Shown: positions 35,858 to 47,554 of the stretch, in pieces
Layout of the letters: the number at the start of each line of letters is the position of its first letter
Numbering within the stretch: the first letter of the stretch is position 1
Assembly (NCBI RefSeq): GCF_011455695.1
Contig: NZ_CP015030.1
Coordinates: 868,001-932,000 of the forward strand
DNA length: 64,000 bases
From: Mannheimia granulomatis
GTDB lineage: Bacteria > Pseudomonadota > Gammaproteobacteria > Enterobacterales > Pasteurellaceae
Reading direction: 5' to 3'
Translations under genes and position numbers: made by a program
The notes under the pieces: generated by a model
Seen by the model: the letters and a program-made list of their open reading frames with translations, nothing else
What the model was told of the DNA's origin: nothing
The model's database searches: none

Positions 35858-35905
35858 AACTCCCTTTATCATCTTGCCTTTGATAAAGGGAGTTGCAAAT
35901 TTTTC
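35858..35905 (+). terminator. Terminator of argA
   Basis: A perfect 14-bp stem, AACTCCCTTTATCA (35858-35871) with its complement (35881-35894), then GCAAATTTTT. Its core TCCCTTTATCA is repeated in the hairpin after the next gene. Confidence 0.85.
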
Positions 35906-35936
35906 CGAAAATCAAACCGCTTGTTTAGCAAAAACT

Positions 35937-36827
35937 ATGAAAAAACATCAACCAATTAAAGGGGCGATAGCTATCATTACCGCAGGGGTACTATTTGCTT
36001 GCATTAATACCTTAATCCCTAAATTAACCTCTATTTCGCCTATTGATTCCAGCGTAATTGCTTTGGTGCAATATCTCGTGGCATTTGTTTTTCTTTTGCC
36101 AAGTATGAGTAATATCGGCTTCTTCTCCTCACTCAAAACTGCTCATTTTGGGCAACATTGCTTCCGTATTTTTTTGTCAGCAATTGGTATTCAATGCTGG
36201 ACACTTGCTCTTGCTAATCAATTACCGATTTGGCAGGGAATCGCTTTACTGATGACTTCACCATTATTTGTAACTATCGGTTCGGGACTGTTTTTAAAAG
36301 AAAATGTGGATAAAAAACGCTGGTTTGCCACTGCAATGGGCTTTATTGGCGCAATGATTATTTTAGAACCTTGGGGTGATAATTTTAATCTTATTACGTT
36401 ATTACCCCTTGCAGCAGCATTTTTCTGGGCAGGTTATTCGTTAATGGTAAAAAAGCTCTCTCATTACGACAGCCCAACTACAATGGTGGCTTATTTGTTT
36501 ATTCTGATTACCCCGTTTAATCTGCTAATTGCACTTACCAATCTTAGTCCAAGCGGATTTAGCTTGCCTTCGTGGAGCGATTTTGGCTTTTTGATTTTAC
36601 TCGGCTTTTTTACTGCATTAGCCCAATTAGCTGTTGCCAAGGCTTATAGCATAGCAGATGCGTCTTACATCCAACCTTTTGATTTTATTAAATTACCGTT
36701 AAATGTATTAGCCGGCTGGCTCGTATTTAACTGGGTTCCACCCGGTAAATTATGGCTTGGAGCTGCCATTATTATTGCAGCGACAATTTACATTACCCAT
36801 GCAGAAAGCCAACAAAGCAAAAAGTAA
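35937..36827 (+). CDS. DMT-superfamily (EamA) transporter
   Basis: 296 residues from the ATG at 35937, which opens MKKHQPIKGAIAIITAGV; an in-frame TTG at 35874 lies within the argA terminator and is unlikely. About ten hydrophobic segments, in two EamA repeats of five (about 10-145 and 150-290), with QYLVAFVFLLPSM, GFIGAMIILEPWG and SYIQPFDFIKLPLNVLAGWLVF. Inner membrane; probably exports amino acids or other metabolites, but the substrate cannot be read. The ribosome site is weak. Flanked by two hairpins with the same core sequence. Confidence 0.85.
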   Translation: MKKHQPIKGAIAIITAGVLFACINTLIPKLTSISPIDSSVIALVQYLVAFVFLLPSMSNIGFFSSLKTAHFGQHCFRIFLSAIGIQCWTLALANQLPIWQGIALLMTSPLFVTIGSGLFLKENVDKKRWFATAMGFIGAMIILEPWGDNFNLITLLPLAAAFFWAGYSLMVKKLSHYDSPTTMVAYLFILITPFNLLIALTNLSPSGFSLPSWSDFGFLILLGFFTALAQLAVAKAYSIADASYIQPFDFIKLPLNVLAGWLVFNWVPPGKLWLGAAIIIAATIYITHAESQQSKK

Positions 36828-36860
36828 AGCCGTCACTTATAAATCAGTCAATTGCATAAA

Positions 36861-36900
36861 AAATCCCTTTATCAATTTGATAAAGGGATTTGCATATTTT
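36861..36900. terminator. Terminator between the DMT gene and ilvH
   Basis: AAATCCCTTTATCAA (36861-36875) pairs with TTGATAAAGGGATTT (36877-36891), followed by GCATATTTT; an A-rich run before it lets it act on the minus strand too. Confidence 0.85.
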
Positions 36901-36917
36901 AGCCTAAATTTGACCGC

Positions 36918-37409
36918 TTACAGGGCATTTTTATCACCACGAGATAAGCTAATCACCCCTGAGCGTACGATTTCCACAATCGAAGTTTCTTCTTTTACCG
37001 CCTCCACAAAGGCGTTAAGTTTTTCTGTGGTACCTGATAATTGAATGGTATAGAGTTTCGGTGTTAAATCGACGATTTGCCCACGATAAATATCTACCAT
37101 ACGCTTTAATTCATCACGAGATGAACCTGTTGCACGCACTTTTACCAATAATACTTCACGCTCAACGTGTTCATAAGCACTTAAATTGCTCACTTTAAAC
37201 ACATCAACTAACTTGTGTAATTGTTTTTCAATTTGCTCTAACACATGCTCATCGCCTTGAGCAACAATTGTCATACGAGAAAGACTCGGATCATCAGTAG
37301 GTGCTACCGTTAAACTTTCAATGTTAAAACCACGTTGTGAGAAAAGTGCTACTACTCGAGATAAGGCACCTGATTCATTCTCTAATAATACCGCTAATGT
37401 TCTACGCAT
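36918..37409 (-). CDS. ilvH: Acetolactate synthase small (regulatory) subunit
   Basis: Regulatory partner of IlvI; binds valine for feedback inhibition. 163 residues (E. coli IlvH 163). The N-terminal ACT domain starts [34 protein letters not shown]; the C-terminal domain has [14 protein letters not shown] and [14 protein letters not shown]. Its start overlaps the end of ilvI by 8 bases, so translation is coupled. Confidence 0.96.
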   Translation of the reverse strand: MRRTLAVLLENESGALSRVVALFSQRGFNIESLTVAPTDDPSLSRMTIVAQGDEHVLEQIEKQLHKLVDVFKVSNLSAYEHVEREVLLVKVRATGSSRDELKRMVDIYRGQIVDLTPKLYTIQLSGTTEKLNAFVEAVKEETSIVEIVRSGVISLSRGDKNAL

Positions 37410-39123
37410 CTGTTCTCTCCGTTTTACTTAACATCATTTCATTCATTGCACCACCACGAACTTGCATCGGGTAAACATGTTCTGTTTCATCAACACGTAC
37501 ATCAACGAATACTAATTTATCTTTAATTGAAAATGCTTCTGTTAATTTTGCTTCCAGCTCAGAAGGGTGGTCAATTTGAATTCCGACATGTCCGTAAGCT
37601 TCGGCTAGTTTCGCAAAGTTTGGTAGCGAGTTCATATACACCTGAGAGTGGCGGCCAGAGTAGATAATATCTTGCCATTGTTTCACCATACCTAAGAAAC
37701 GGTTATTGAGGCTAACAATCACAATTGGCGTATCATATTGTTTAGCCGTTGAAAGCTCTTGGATATTCATCTGAATACTGCCATCACCGGTTACACACAC
37801 TACCGTTGCGTTTGGATGGGCAAATTTTACCCCCATTGCTGCTGGCAAACCAAAACCCATGGTGCCCGCACCACCAGAGTTAATCCAACGGCGAGGCTTG
37901 TCAAAACCATAGTGTAATGCCGCAAACATTTGGTGTTGCCCTACATCTGAAGCAACGTAAGCTTCTCCATTTGTTAATTTATGAATCATCTTAATCACTT
38001 GCTGTGGTTTGATTACCTCTGTACTTTCTTCAAATGCAAGGCAGTTACGTGCTTTCCATGCATCAATTTGGCTCCACCAAGCGGTCAAATCTGCCTGACT
38101 TTTTGCAAGATTTTCTTCTTCTAATAAGGAAAGAAATTCATCCATTACATTTTTCGCACTGCCTACAATCGGAATATAAGCTTGGACTGTTTTAGAAATA
38201 GAGGCCGGATCAATATCCACATGAATCACTTTTGCATTGGGGCAATATTTCGCTAAATTATTGGTGGTACGATCATCAAAACGCACACCAACTCCTAGAA
38301 TCAAGTCGCTTTCGTGCATCGCGTTATTCGCTTCAAAAGTACCGTGCATCCCTAACATACCTAAAAATTGCTTATCGGAAGCAGGGTAGGCACCTAAGCC
38401 CATTAACGAGGTTGTTACCGGAAGATTTAATTTTTGTGCAAATTCAGTCACTTCCGCAGAACATTCCGCACTAATTACACCTCCACCCACATAAAGAACA
38501 GGGCGTTTTGCCACTAATAAGGCTTTTAATGCTTTTTTGATCTGACCTTTATGACCTTGAACTGTTGGGCTGTATGAACGCATTGAAATCGCTTTCGGGT
38601 ACTCATACGGATATTTATTAAGAGGGTTGACTACATCTTTAGGAATATCAATCACTACCGGTCCCGGGCGTCCTGTTGAGGCAATATAAAACGCTTTTTT
38701 GATGATATGCGGAATTTCTTCAGGATTTTTTACTAAGAAACTGTGTTTAACTACTGGACGGGAAATACCAATCATATCGCACTCTTGGAAAGCATCGCTT
38801 CCAATAAGGCTTGAAGGTACCTGACCGGATAAAATCACAAGTGGTACAGAGTCTGTGTATGCGGTCAAAATCCCGGTAATCGTATTAGTTGCCCCAGGGC
38901 CGGAAGTAACTAATACGCAACCAACCTTACCTGTAGAGCGAGCATAACCATCTGCCATGTGTACAGCACCTTGCTCATGGCGAACTAAAACGTGGTTTAA
39001 ACCATGAGTATGAATAGCATCATAAATATCAAGCACCGAACCGCCCGGATAGCCGAAAACGTATTCTACGCCTTCGTCCTTTAGGGACTGTACGATCATT
39101 TCTGCACCGGAAAGTTTTTTCAT
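37402..39123 (-). CDS. ilvI: Acetolactate synthase large (catalytic) subunit
   Basis: Thiamine diphosphate enzyme that makes acetolactate or acetohydroxybutyrate (branched-chain amino acids). 573 residues from the ATG at 39123 with a GGAGGA site; a TTG five codons earlier is less likely. Catalytic Glu in [18 protein letters not shown] (about 45), the FAD-region blocks [11 protein letters not shown] and HVDIDPASI, and the ThDP motif [15 protein letters not shown]...NN (about 440-470). Ends within ilvH. In E. coli this operon is activated by Lrp; lrp is present in this window. Confidence 0.96.
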   Translation of the reverse strand: MKKLSGAEMIVQSLKDEGVEYVFGYPGGSVLDIYDAIHTHGLNHVLVRHEQGAVHMADGYARSTGKVGCVLVTSGPGATNTITGILTAYTDSVPLVILSGQVPSSLIGSDAFQECDMIGISRPVVKHSFLVKNPEEIPHIIKKAFYIASTGRPGPVVIDIPKDVVNPLNKYPYEYPKAISMRSYSPTVQGHKGQIKKALKALLVAKRPVLYVGGGVISAECSAEVTEFAQKLNLPVTTSLMGLGAYPASDKQFLGMLGMHGTFEANNAMHESDLILGVGVRFDDRTTNNLAKYCPNAKVIHVDIDPASISKTVQAYIPIVGSAKNVMDEFLSLLEEENLAKSQADLTAWWSQIDAWKARNCLAFEESTEVIKPQQVIKMIHKLTNGEAYVASDVGQHQMFAALHYGFDKPRRWINSGGAGTMGFGLPAAMGVKFAHPNATVVCVTGDGSIQMNIQELSTAKQYDTPIVIVSLNNRFLGMVKQWQDIIYSGRHSQVYMNSLPNFAKLAEAYGHVGIQIDHPSELEAKLTEAFSIKDKLVFVDVRVDETEHVYPMQVRGGAMNEMMLSKTERTDA

Positions 39124-39382
39124 TGAATCCTCCAACAAAATAAAATGTTATGTTTGCTTTTTGATATGTTTGAATTGTGCAGTAAAACAGATTAGCTGTC
39201 TAGTGTCATTTTTATGAAATGATAGTCATAATATTGGTTTTTAAAACTACAAAAACCAAAAATAAAAGTTTTAAATAAAATTAATTCGGCTTATTTAAGC
39301 TTTTTTGATTTAAAGTTCTATATTTTATTCTTTTAACAAAATTTAAAACTTTTTTTTTGATTTACTAAGAAAAACAGAAAAG
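39124..39382. other. Long AT-rich upstream region of ilvIH
   Basis: About 260 bases without a gene, part of a 331-base gap between ilvI and the carbonic anhydrase gene. Very AT-rich with runs of A and T, which suits bent DNA and cooperative Lrp binding as upstream of E. coli ilvIH. No attenuator leader peptide rich in Leu, Ile or Val and no T-box or riboswitch fold was seen. A definite promoter could not be chosen. Confidence 0.5.
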
Positions 39383-39438
39383 AAAAGCGGTTAAATTTTT
39401 CTCATTTTTTGCAAAAAAATAATCAAATTTAACCGCTT
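39383..39438. terminator. Uptake-sequence inverted pair, terminator of the carbonic anhydrase gene
   Basis: Arms AAGCGGTTAAATTT (39385-39398) and AAATTTAACCGCTT (39425-39438) are perfect complements. The loop holds TTTTTTGCAAAAA. It lies just after the stop of the minus-strand gene. Confidence 0.8.
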
Positions 39439-39454
39439 GCGAAAAGTACTAAAA

Positions 39455-40135
39455 TTATTCGTCTGCCTTTGACTCTATCAAATCATTTGCATCTGTTGTA
39501 ATTTTAGCTATTGCATTGCGATAAGTGATTTCTAAAGTTTCTCGACTGGTTGCTATCACACCTTGATCAATTAAGAAGCCATCTTTCACATCATATACCC
39601 AGCCATGTAAAGAGAGTTTTTTACCTTGTTCCCAAGCTGCTTTTACAATAGAGGAGCGACCTAAATTATAAACTTGTTCCGCAACATTAAGGCGGGTAAG
39701 TACATTTGAGCGTTCTTCGTAAGGTAGTTTGCCCAATAAATAACTATGTTTAAACCAAATATCGTGAATATGTAATAGCCAGTTATTAATTAAACCTAGC
39801 TCTTTTTGAGCAATAGCAGCATTAATACCGCCACAATTAGTATGGCCACAAATAATGATATGTTCAATTTCAAGAACATCTACTGCATATTGCACAACCG
39901 ATAAACAATTCAGATCCGTATGAATAACCATATTTGCTACATTACGGTGTACAAACAGTTCGCCGGGGCCTAGCCCTGTTAGCTTTTCTGCAGGTACGCG
40001 ACTATCAGAACAACCAATCCATAAGTAAGTAGGTTTTTGATGCTCAGCTAACTCTTTAAAATAGTCTGATTGTTCATCCTTCATCTTAGTTGCCCAAGCA
40101 TGATTGTTAGCAAACAAACGCTCAATTCTTTCCAT
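39455..40135 (-). CDS. can: Beta-class carbonic anhydrase
   Basis: Zinc enzyme that interconverts CO2 and bicarbonate. 226 residues. Zinc and switch residues are visible: [12 protein letters not shown] (Cys and Asp-Arg pair, about 40-50), then [10 protein letters not shown] (His and Cys, about 96-105). This is the type II (allosteric, bicarbonate-gated) form studied in Haemophilus influenzae and E. coli Can. Cytoplasmic. AAAGGAGAATTT precedes the ATG. Bicarbonate may feed PEP carboxykinase, fatty acid and purine synthesis (PurK in this window uses it). Confidence 0.94.
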   Translation of the reverse strand: MERIERLFANNHAWATKMKDEQSDYFKELAEHQKPTYLWIGCSDSRVPAEKLTGLGPGELFVHRNVANMVIHTDLNCLSVVQYAVDVLEIEHIIICGHTNCGGINAAIAQKELGLINNWLLHIHDIWFKHSYLLGKLPYEERSNVLTRLNVAEQVYNLGRSSIVKAAWEQGKKLSLHGWVYDVKDGFLIDQGVIATSRETLEITYRNAIAKITTDANDLIESKADE

Positions 40136-40203
40136 AAATTCTCCTTTTAACGAAAAGTAGCTATTGATTATATGATTAAATGCAGGACTAGGGTAGTAAA
40201 AAT

Positions 40204-40235
40204 AAAAATGCCCTTAGAAGTTTAAGGGCATTTTT
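40204..40235 (-). terminator. Terminator of ackA-pta
   Basis: A perfect 13-bp stem (AAAAATGCCCTTA at 40204-40216 with its complement at 40223-40235) with a run of T at its minus-strand end. Confidence 0.9.
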
Positions 40236-40254
40236 CAACTTATTTTATATGCGA

Positions 40255-42390
40255 TTATTGTGTTGCTTGGATAGCTGTTAATGCAATTGTATAAACAATA
40301 TCATCAACTAATGCCCCACGCGACAAGTCATTTACCGGTTTACGCATACCTTGTAGCATTGGTCCGATAGAAACTAAATCTGCTGAACGCTGTACAGCTT
40401 TGTATGTGGTATTACCAGTATTTAAATCCGGGAATACAAAGACTGTTGCTTTACCGGCTACCGGTGAATTCGGCGCTTTAGAACGTGCAACATCTTCCAT
40501 TACTGCTGCATCGTATTGTAATGGGCCGTCAATGATTAAATCCGGACGTTTTTCTTGTGCGATACGAGTTGCTTCTTTAACTTTCTCAACATCAGCTCCG
40601 GAACCGGATGTTCCGGTAGAGTAGGAGATCATCGCAACACGTGGCTCAATACCAAATGCTTTAGCAGATTCTGCAGATTGAATTGCGATTTCTGCTAATT
40701 GCTCCGCTGTTGGATCCGGATTTACCGCACAGTCGCCGTAAACAAGTACTTGGTCAGGTAACAGCATAAAGAAGATTGACGATACAATTGAGCTTCCCGG
40801 TGCAGTTTTAATAATTTGCATCGGTGGGCGAATAGTATTTGCTGTAGTATGAACTGCACCAGATACTAAACCATCTACTTCTCCGGCTTCTAGCATCATC
40901 GTACCTAATACGACAGTATCCAATAATTGCTCACGAGCAACAACTTCTGTCATACCTTTCGCTTTACGTAACTCAACTAAACGTGCAACATAGTTTTCGC
41001 TTACGCTTTCAGGATCAATAATCGTGATACCTGCACCTAATTTAACACCTTGTGCTTCAGCTACACGCTGCACATCTGTCGGTTTAGCAAGTAATACGCA
41101 TTCTGCAATGCCTCTCTCAGCACAAAGTGCAGCCGCTTTTACAGTACGAGGCTCATCACCTTCTGGTAATACAATGCGTTTTTTCGCTTGGCGTGCATAT
41201 TCAGTTAACTGATAACGGAATGCCGCAGGCGATAAACGACGAGCACGTGTTGCAGCTTTAGATACTTCATCCACAAAGCCGGCATTAAATTGACTTGCCA
41301 TATATTCTTTAATTTCGGCAATACGTTCTTTATCATCAACCGGTACTTCTAAACTAAAACTCTGTAAGCTCAGTGCGGTTTGCCATGTATTTCCTTCAAT
41401 ACGGAATACCGGAACGCCGGTTTCAAATGCTTGTTGGCAAAGTTTAGAGATAGAAGTCTCGATTTTATAGCCACCAGTTAATAAAATAGCACCGATTTCA
41501 ACACCATTCATAACAGCCAATGATGCTGCAACTAACACTTCCGGTCTGTCAGCAGAAGTCACTAATAAACTGCCTGCTTTGAAATGGTCAACCATGTGAG
41601 TTAAACTGCGAGCACAAAAAGTAACACCGCGAATACGACGAGTTCTAATTTCCCCTTCATGTAAAATTGATGCACCTAAATGTTTTGCTACATCAATTGC
41701 ACGAGTTGCAATTAATTCGGCTTTCCACTCAATACAACCGAGTAGTTTAATCGGACTTTTAGCAAATAAATTTTCAACTTCGGAAATCTTATTACTAGAG
41801 TGTTGGAAAGAATCAAAAATTTCAGTTAAATCCGGACGGGTACGGCCTGACTCATCAACCGGGGCATTAAATTTATTAATAATAACACCGAGCAAATTAG
41901 GGTTGCTACGTCCACCGAACTCTGATGCTGCTGCTTCAATTCGTTCTTTTAATTGAGCAGGTGTATCTGATGCAGGAGCTGCAACTAATACCAATTCAGC
42001 ATCAAGCGCTTGTGCCATCTCATAGTTAATGCTGTTTGCATAAGAATTTTTACGGGTTGGAATTAAACCTTCAATAATGACAATTTCATTATTTTTGGAA
42101 AGTTTTTGATGACGTTCTACAATTTTTTCCAACAATACATCAGTTTGGTTTTGACCGATCAAGGTCTCAGCCTCACTTAGCATAAATGGTTCACCCACCT
42201 CTGTGGTTTGATCTGCTCGGATAATCGTAGTAGAGCGGTCTAAAGTATCTTCACCGCTAATAGGTTGAGAAATTGGTTTTAAAAAACCAACTTTGGAACC
42301 TTTTTGTTCTAATGCATGAACTAAACCTAAACTCACACTGGTTAAACCCACACCGGTTGAAATAGGAATAAGAATAATTGTTCTAGACAT
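40255..42390 (-). CDS. pta: Phosphate acetyltransferase
   Basis: Converts acetyl-CoA and phosphate to acetyl phosphate, the step before AckA. 711 residues from the ATG at 42390 (an ATT/ATA-type extension upstream is ignored). Large form: N-terminal P-loop/dethiobiotin-synthase-like domain (about 1-220, [19 protein letters not shown]), a DRTGG domain (about 220-350), and the C-terminal PTA_PTB catalytic domain (about 385-711) with [32 protein letters not shown] and [12 protein letters not shown]. Follows ackA by 51 bases; same operon order as in E. coli. Confidence 0.96.
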   Translation of the reverse strand: MSRTIILIPISTGVGLTSVSLGLVHALEQKGSKVGFLKPISQPISGEDTLDRSTTIIRADQTTEVGEPFMLSEAETLIGQNQTDVLLEKIVERHQKLSKNNEIVIIEGLIPTRKNSYANSINYEMAQALDAELVLVAAPASDTPAQLKERIEAAASEFGGRSNPNLLGVIINKFNAPVDESGRTRPDLTEIFDSFQHSSNKISEVENLFAKSPIKLLGCIEWKAELIATRAIDVAKHLGASILHEGEIRTRRIRGVTFCARSLTHMVDHFKAGSLLVTSADRPEVLVAASLAVMNGVEIGAILLTGGYKIETSISKLCQQAFETGVPVFRIEGNTWQTALSLQSFSLEVPVDDKERIAEIKEYMASQFNAGFVDEVSKAATRARRLSPAAFRYQLTEYARQAKKRIVLPEGDEPRTVKAAALCAERGIAECVLLAKPTDVQRVAEAQGVKLGAGITIIDPESVSENYVARLVELRKAKGMTEVVAREQLLDTVVLGTMMLEAGEVDGLVSGAVHTTANTIRPPMQIIKTAPGSSIVSSIFFMLLPDQVLVYGDCAVNPDPTAEQLAEIAIQSAESAKAFGIEPRVAMISYSTGTSGSGADVEKVKEATRIAQEKRPDLIIDGPLQYDAAVMEDVARSKAPNSPVAGKATVFVFPDLNTGNTTYKAVQRSADLVSIGPMLQGMRKPVNDLSRGALVDDIVYTIALTAIQATQ

Positions 42391-42441
42391 GATAATTTCC
42401 AATTTTAAGAAAGTGAAAGGGCAGAATATCTGCCCCTATTA

Positions 42442-43650
42442 TTATAATGCTAATTTAGCTGTATCTTGTGCAATCACAAGTTCTTCGTTGGTTGGGATGA
42501 CCACTGCTTTGAATGCTGAGTCATCACTTGTAATAACGCCTTCTTTACCAAAACGAGCAGCTAAGTTACGTTCGTGGTCAACTTTAATACCAAATAATTT
42601 TAAGTGATTTAAGGTTAATTCGCGAACAAGTCCAGAGTTTTCGCCAATACCGCCGGTAAATGCAATTGCGTCTAAATGATCTGTACCTAAAATTGCCATA
42701 TAAGAACCAATATATTTTGCTAAACGATAGCTATAAACATCTAAAGCACGTTTTGCTTCAGGTTTAGAGGCATCATTGTAGTTATCTTCTGCATAACGGC
42801 AATCGCTAGTCACTTCAGTTAACCCCATAAGGCCCGATTTTTTAACAAGGGTAGCGTCAATTTCATCCATTGACATGCCTAAGTTATTATATAAGAAAGA
42901 GATGATAGCAGGATCAATATCACCACAACGTGTACCCATGACTAAACCTTCTAATGGCGTTAAGCCCATTGAAGTATCAATACATTTGCCATTGCGAACT
43001 ACAGAAACTGAGCCACCATTGCCTAAGTGACAGATAATTGCATTAGTTTGCTCAAGCGATTTGCCAGCCAATTCGGCAATTTGTGATGTGAGATAGAAAT
43101 GGCTTGTACCGTGGAAACCATAGCGACGAATACCATGTTCTTTGTAGAATTTATATGGAAGAGCATATAAGTATGCATGCTCCGGCATAGTTTGATGGAA
43201 TGCTGTATCAAATACTGCAACGTTTTTTTCTTTTAATTCAGGGAAAATACGGAATGCTTCTTTAATACCAATTAAGTGTGCCGGATTGTGTAATGGAGCA
43301 AATTGAATTGCATCTTCAATACCTTTAATAACTTCATCTGTAATCACAACAGATGAGGTAAATTTCTCACCTCCGTGAACAATACGGTGTCCAATTGCAC
43401 CAATACCTGCTTTTAATTCATCAGATAATAATTTTTCAGCGATAAAAGTCAGTGCTTCGCTATGAGCAGCACCTGCACCTAAATCTGCGTTACCTTTCTC
43501 ACCATTTAATTTCCATTTAATACGAGCATCCTCTAAATTAAATGCTTCTGCAAGGCCTGATAATTTTTCAGCACCTGTTACAGGATCTAAAATAGCAAAT
43601 TTTAAAGATGAACTACCACAGTTAAGGATTAAGATTAAGTTGTTAGACAT
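42442..43650 (-). CDS. ackA: Acetate kinase
   Basis: Makes acetate and ATP from acetyl phosphate. 402 residues from the ATG at 43650 (TTG two codons earlier ignored). Signatures: [16 protein letters not shown] (about 5-20), [11 protein letters not shown] (about 88), [10 protein letters not shown] (about 148), [10 protein letters not shown] (about 172-181), [22 protein letters not shown] and FTGGIGENS (about 330). First gene of the ackA-pta operon; divergent from cpdB with a 235-base gap that contains a uptake sequence and no clear regulator site. Confidence 0.97.
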   Translation of the reverse strand: MSNNLILILNCGSSSLKFAILDPVTGAEKLSGLAEAFNLEDARIKWKLNGEKGNADLGAGAAHSEALTFIAEKLLSDELKAGIGAIGHRIVHGGEKFTSSVVITDEVIKGIEDAIQFAPLHNPAHLIGIKEAFRIFPELKEKNVAVFDTAFHQTMPEHAYLYALPYKFYKEHGIRRYGFHGTSHFYLTSQIAELAGKSLEQTNAIICHLGNGGSVSVVRNGKCIDTSMGLTPLEGLVMGTRCGDIDPAIISFLYNNLGMSMDEIDATLVKKSGLMGLTEVTSDCRYAEDNYNDASKPEAKRALDVYSYRLAKYIGSYMAILGTDHLDAIAFTGGIGENSGLVRELTLNHLKLFGIKVDHERNLAARFGKEGVITSDDSAFKAVVIPTNEELVIAQDTAKLAL

Positions 43651-43885
43651 TGTCAAATTACCTTATTTTTTAGAAAAAGTATGAATAAAACCCACTTTTT
43701 TCAGTGCGTTTATAGCTGTAAAGGATACACCTTTCAGACACTAAAATAAATGCTTGAAATAAAAAAACGTAAAAATGTAACTAAAATTTGATATAAGCGG
43801 CAATAAAAGCAAAAAAGTCTAGATATCAAGCGGTTATTTTTTTAGAATATTTTGCAATTTATTCATAATAAAAAGGAGTGGCCTC

Positions 43886-45859
43886 ATGCTAAATCGAAGA
43901 AAATTCATCCAAATCGGAGCAAGCGCAATGCTTGTATTAGGTACTCAACCTCTGGCATTCGCGCAAAATGCAAAAAAAGCAAAATTACGGGTAATCGCCA
44001 CGACCGATATTCACGGCTTTTTAACAGACTTTGACTACTATAAAGATGCACCGACCGAAAAATTTGGTTTTACCCGCACAGCAACGCTTATCAAGCAGGC
44101 AAGGGCAGAAGCTAAAAACAGTGTACTTGTAGATAACGGGGATTTAATTCAAGGTAACCCTATTTCAGATTATCAATCAACCAAAGGTGCGAAAGAAGGA
44201 AAAGCCGATCCATCCATTATGGCATTAAATGCAATGCAATATGATGTAGGCACTTTAGGTAATCACGAATTCAACTATGGATTAACCTATTTAGATAATG
44301 CTATTAAACAAGCTAAATTCCCGATTATTAATGCCAATATTGTAAAACCGAAATCTGACGAGCCGGTTTTCAAACCTTATTTTATTCAAGAAAAAGAAAT
44401 TGTAGATGAAAAAGGCAAAAAATCGAAAGTCAAAATTGGCTATATCGGTTTTGTGCCACCACAAGTCATGATTTGGGACAAAGCCAATTTAGAAGGCAAA
44501 GTTGAGGCTCGTGATATTGTAAAAACAGCTGAAAAATATATTCCTATCATTAAAAAAGCCGGGGCAGATATTATTGTTGCATTGGCACACACAGGACCAT
44601 CTGATGAACCATATCAAGAAGGTGCTGAAAACGCAGCATTCTACCTTGCTGATATAAAAGGTATTGATGCCGTGATTTTTGGTCATTCGCATAGATTATT
44701 CCCAAATAAAGAATTTGCCTCTTCACCAAACGCTGATATTGAAAAAGGAACCATGAAAGGGGTTCCAGAAAGTATGGCCGGTTATTGGGGTAATCACATT
44801 AGTGTGATTGACTTAACATTAGCTGAAAAGAACGGTAAATGGGTTGTTGTAGATGGTAGAGCAGCGCTGCGTCCAATTTATGATGCTGAAAAGAAAAAAG
44901 CAACTGTAGAAAATCATCCTGAAATTGTGGCATTATTAAAAGACACCCACGAAGAAACTCGTAAATTCGTATCCCAACCGATTGGTAGGGCAACTGACAA
45001 TATGTACAGTTATCTTGCTTTAGTTCAAGATGATCCAACCATTCAAATTGTAAACCAAGCACAAAAAGCTTATGTTGAGAATGTAGTCAAAGGCCTACCG
45101 GAACTTGCCGGACTTCCTATTTTAAGTGCGGGGGCACCATTTAAAGTAGGTGGACGTAAAAACGATCCAACAGGCTATACAGAAGTAGATAAAGGGGAAT
45201 TAACCTTCCGAAATGCTGCTGATTTATATTTATATCCAAACACGTTAGTGGTGGTTAAAGCAACAGGGGCAGAATTAAAAGAGTGGTTAGAATGTAGTGC
45301 AGGAATGTTTAAACAAATTGATGTATCTAGCGATAAACCGCAGTCTTTACTAGATTGGACAGGCTTTAGAACCTATAATTATGATGTGATTGATGGGGTC
45401 AATTACCAATTTGATTTAACTCAGCCTGCTCGTTATGACAGTGAATGTAAATTAATCAATGAAAATGCTCATCGCGTTATTAATTTAAGCTTTAATGGTA
45501 AACCTGTAGACGACAAACAAGAATTCTTGATTGCGACCAACAATTACAGAGCTTATGGCGGAAAATTCCCGGGTACAGGCGATAGCCATATTGTCTTTGC
45601 AGCACCGGATGAAAACCGTCAAATTTTAGCGAATTACATTTCAACGGAAAGTAAAGCACATGGGCAAGTTAGCCCGAAAGCGGATAATAACTGGCGAATT
45701 GCACCTATTTCATCTCAGGTTAAGTTAGATATTCGTTTTGAAACTTCACCGACCGAAAAGGCAAAAGCTTTCATTCAGTCTAATGCTCAATATCCAATGG
45801 AATATATTGAAAATGATGAAACCGGTTTTGCCGTCTATCGAGTGGATTTAAGCAAATAA
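43886..45859 (+). CDS. cpdB: 2',3'-cyclic-nucleotide 2'-phosphodiesterase / 3'-nucleotidase
   Basis: Periplasmic enzyme that salvages nucleosides from cyclic nucleotides and 3'-nucleotides. 657 residues. The N terminus [18 protein letters not shown] with a cut near FAQ has two arginines and looks Tat-like. The metallophosphoesterase domain has [18 protein letters not shown] (about 36), [11 protein letters not shown] (about 83), LGNHEFNYG (about 126) and IFGHSHRLF (about 265). The C-terminal 5'-nucleotidase domain (about 350-600) has [18 protein letters not shown] and [20 protein letters not shown] lies 10 bases before the ATG. Could supply nicotinamide riboside or adenosine, but that is inference. 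Confidence 0.95.
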   Translation: MLNRRKFIQIGASAMLVLGTQPLAFAQNAKKAKLRVIATTDIHGFLTDFDYYKDAPTEKFGFTRTATLIKQARAEAKNSVLVDNGDLIQGNPISDYQSTKGAKEGKADPSIMALNAMQYDVGTLGNHEFNYGLTYLDNAIKQAKFPIINANIVKPKSDEPVFKPYFIQEKEIVDEKGKKSKVKIGYIGFVPPQVMIWDKANLEGKVEARDIVKTAEKYIPIIKKAGADIIVALAHTGPSDEPYQEGAENAAFYLADIKGIDAVIFGHSHRLFPNKEFASSPNADIEKGTMKGVPESMAGYWGNHISVIDLTLAEKNGKWVVVDGRAALRPIYDAEKKKATVENHPEIVALLKDTHEETRKFVSQPIGRATDNMYSYLALVQDDPTIQIVNQAQKAYVENVVKGLPELAGLPILSAGAPFKVGGRKNDPTGYTEVDKGELTFRNAADLYLYPNTLVVVKATGAELKEWLECSAGMFKQIDVSSDKPQSLLDWTGFRTYNYDVIDGVNYQFDLTQPARYDSECKLINENAHRVINLSFNGKPVDDKQEFLIATNNYRAYGGKFPGTGDSHIVFAAPDENRQILANYISTESKAHGQVSPKADNNWRIAPISSQVKLDIRFETSPTEKAKAFIQSNAQYPMEYIENDETGFAVYRVDLSK

Positions 45860-45880
45860 TCCTTGGCATATAACTCATTG

Positions 45881-45929
45881 AAAGCGGTCGAATTTGCAAA
45901 AAATTTTACAAATTTGACCGCTTGTTTTT
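45881..45929. terminator. Uptake-sequence inverted pair between cpdB and nadV
   Basis: Arms AAGCGGTCGAATTT (45882-45895) and AAATTTGACCGCTT (45910-45923) with one mismatch, then TGTTTTTG. The loop holds TTTGCAAAAAAT-like sequence. Lies between convergent genes. Confidence 0.8.
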
Positions 45930-45945
45930 GATAGAGTAGCTGCTT

Positions 45946-47436
45946 TTAAAGCATAGCATTGATTTGATTGCTGATGTTTTGGCGGATTTCATCAAAATTG
46001 GTCTGTTTCACTAACTTCCCATTTTCAAAAATCACCTCTAAAAGATCGTCAGAGAAATCATCCTGCGCTTTTAAATTATCAATATAATGCTCAAAAGTGA
46101 TGACTTTAACTCTACCTTTTTGCGATTTTTTCAATCCGTTATCTGTTTTAGGTGCTTTAAAAATCGCTTTTTCAATGCCGTTAATCGTGATAGATGTCGC
46201 CTTAGTTGCAAAACCTAGAGTATCCCGAGTATTGTTTTGGTATGTTTGGGCACCAACACCAAACACAATATTACTAGAGGCGAACCCTTTGGCTTTTAAT
46301 CCTTCAAGAATTTTAACCATTTTCTCGTAAGTAACACCATCCCCATAAATCGCACCAATACATGGATTAAGTACCTTATATCCTTTTTTGTTAATGGTTC
46401 CTCCAAAAATATCCCACAAACATTCAATTAGCCCTTTGCGTTCATGTTCTGTATTTAAAGTCAGATCTCCGCAAATAATTGCAAAAAAATCACCGCTATC
46501 AGGACGAATAACAATCTTAGCATTCTCAGGGCGAGCTAAAATTTCTTCTTTAAGTATAGGAAGATTCACCGTAATGTTGTACCAAAAGTCAGTGGTATCT
46601 GCCACAATAGACAACATATTATTTGGATATTTTTGCATTAAATAACGAAATGTTGGTAGCTCATCTATACCGTGCGAGCTCATTACTGAATGCTCTGAGG
46701 CTGGAATAGAGGTACCAATTAAATTTTTAGAACCATAATAACACTCTATAAAGGTGATCGCAGGAATCGTATCTGTACCTAAAAAGGAGGTTAAATGACC
46801 TGCTCCCGAACTCTCGGCTGACTCTAAAGAACTCATTCCTCGCATTGAAAAATCATGAGACTGATAGAGCAGGTGAGCGTTGTTATCACAAGTTTGATGA
46901 GCAAATTTCGTTAATTCTAACCGATATGCAAACGCAATAGATGCTGAGGTTATCGGCTGCCACAATGAAAGGTTAATTAGAGTTTCCAGATAATTAGTCA
47001 ACCAAAAGAAGTCTGGATGTGTATTTTCAATCGTCATCATCGGCACTTTTATGGACACGGATTGCCCTTCAGGAATTGCTTTAATTCTGATAGGCAAATA
47101 GCCTAAGCTATGCAATTGAGCGATATGTTCGCCGGTATCATCCATATTTAAAGTATTTTTGATAAACTGTGTATATTCTAAAACGACCTCAGATTGAGGG
47201 CGTGCAAAAAAATTATCTTCAAAATAATGTATCAGATATTTAACAATGAAAGCTTGGAATCCAAACGAAACCGCCCTTGTCAAAAATGGAGCGTAAACAT
47301 TACTTCTTGGAGTAAATGTGCTATACAGCACTTGAGAACCTTCCGGATATTGAATACGATGAGATGTCTTATAGAAGTCACATAACAATAACGGAATTGA
47401 GGTTGCATTTATTTTTTTAAAGTCTGAAATATACAA
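45946..47436 (-). CDS. nadV: Nicotinamide phosphoribosyltransferase NadV
   Basis: Joins nicotinamide and PRPP to give NMN, the entry to NAD without V factor. 496 residues, a usual length for NadV/NAMPT. Seen: LLCDFYKTSHRIQYPEG (about 17-33), STFTPRS, DFSMRGMSSLESAESSGAGHLTSF (in two parts, about 191-214), ASEHSVMSSHG (about 242), IRPDSGDFFAIICGD (about 302) and GAIYGDGVTYEKM (about 353). The start is TTG at 47436 with AAAGGA 10 bases upstream; no ATG fits. In Pasteurellaceae this gene marks NAD-independent strains and is sometimes on plasmids; here it lies in ordinary chromosomal context. An inverted repeat lies 119 bases upstream. Confidence 0.94.
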   Translation of the reverse strand: MYISDFKKINATSIPLLLCDFYKTSHRIQYPEGSQVLYSTFTPRSNVYAPFLTRAVSFGFQAFIVKYLIHYFEDNFFARPQSEVVLEYTQFIKNTLNMDDTGEHIAQLHSLGYLPIRIKAIPEGQSVSIKVPMMTIENTHPDFFWLTNYLETLINLSLWQPITSASIAFAYRLELTKFAHQTCDNNAHLLYQSHDFSMRGMSSLESAESSGAGHLTSFLGTDTIPAITFIECYYGSKNLIGTSIPASEHSVMSSHGIDELPTFRYLMQKYPNNMLSIVADTTDFWYNITVNLPILKEEILARPENAKIVIRPDSGDFFAIICGDLTLNTEHERKGLIECLWDIFGGTINKKGYKVLNPCIGAIYGDGVTYEKMVKILEGLKAKGFASSNIVFGVGAQTYQNNTRDTLGFATKATSITINGIEKAIFKAPKTDNGLKKSQKGRVKVITFEHYIDNLKAQDDFSDDLLEVIFENGKLVKQTNFDEIRQNISNQINAML

Positions 47437-47554
47437 TTTATTGAAATCCTTTACAATGAATATTTATATCAGACTAACATGATAAATAAAAAATGAAAAG
47501 TATTTATTACAAAATAATGAATTTATAGATAAATCTTACAATGACAAAAATTCG

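Noticed and set aside
37402-37409. Overlap of ilvI and ilvH as a possible frameshift
   Set aside because: Both proteins have normal ends and lengths; the 8-base overlap is a normal coupled junction.
39124-39382. Leader peptide or attenuator before ilvI
   Set aside because: The only short frame is Met-Thr-Ile-Ile-Ser, without a run of branched-chain codons and without a terminator/antiterminator pair.
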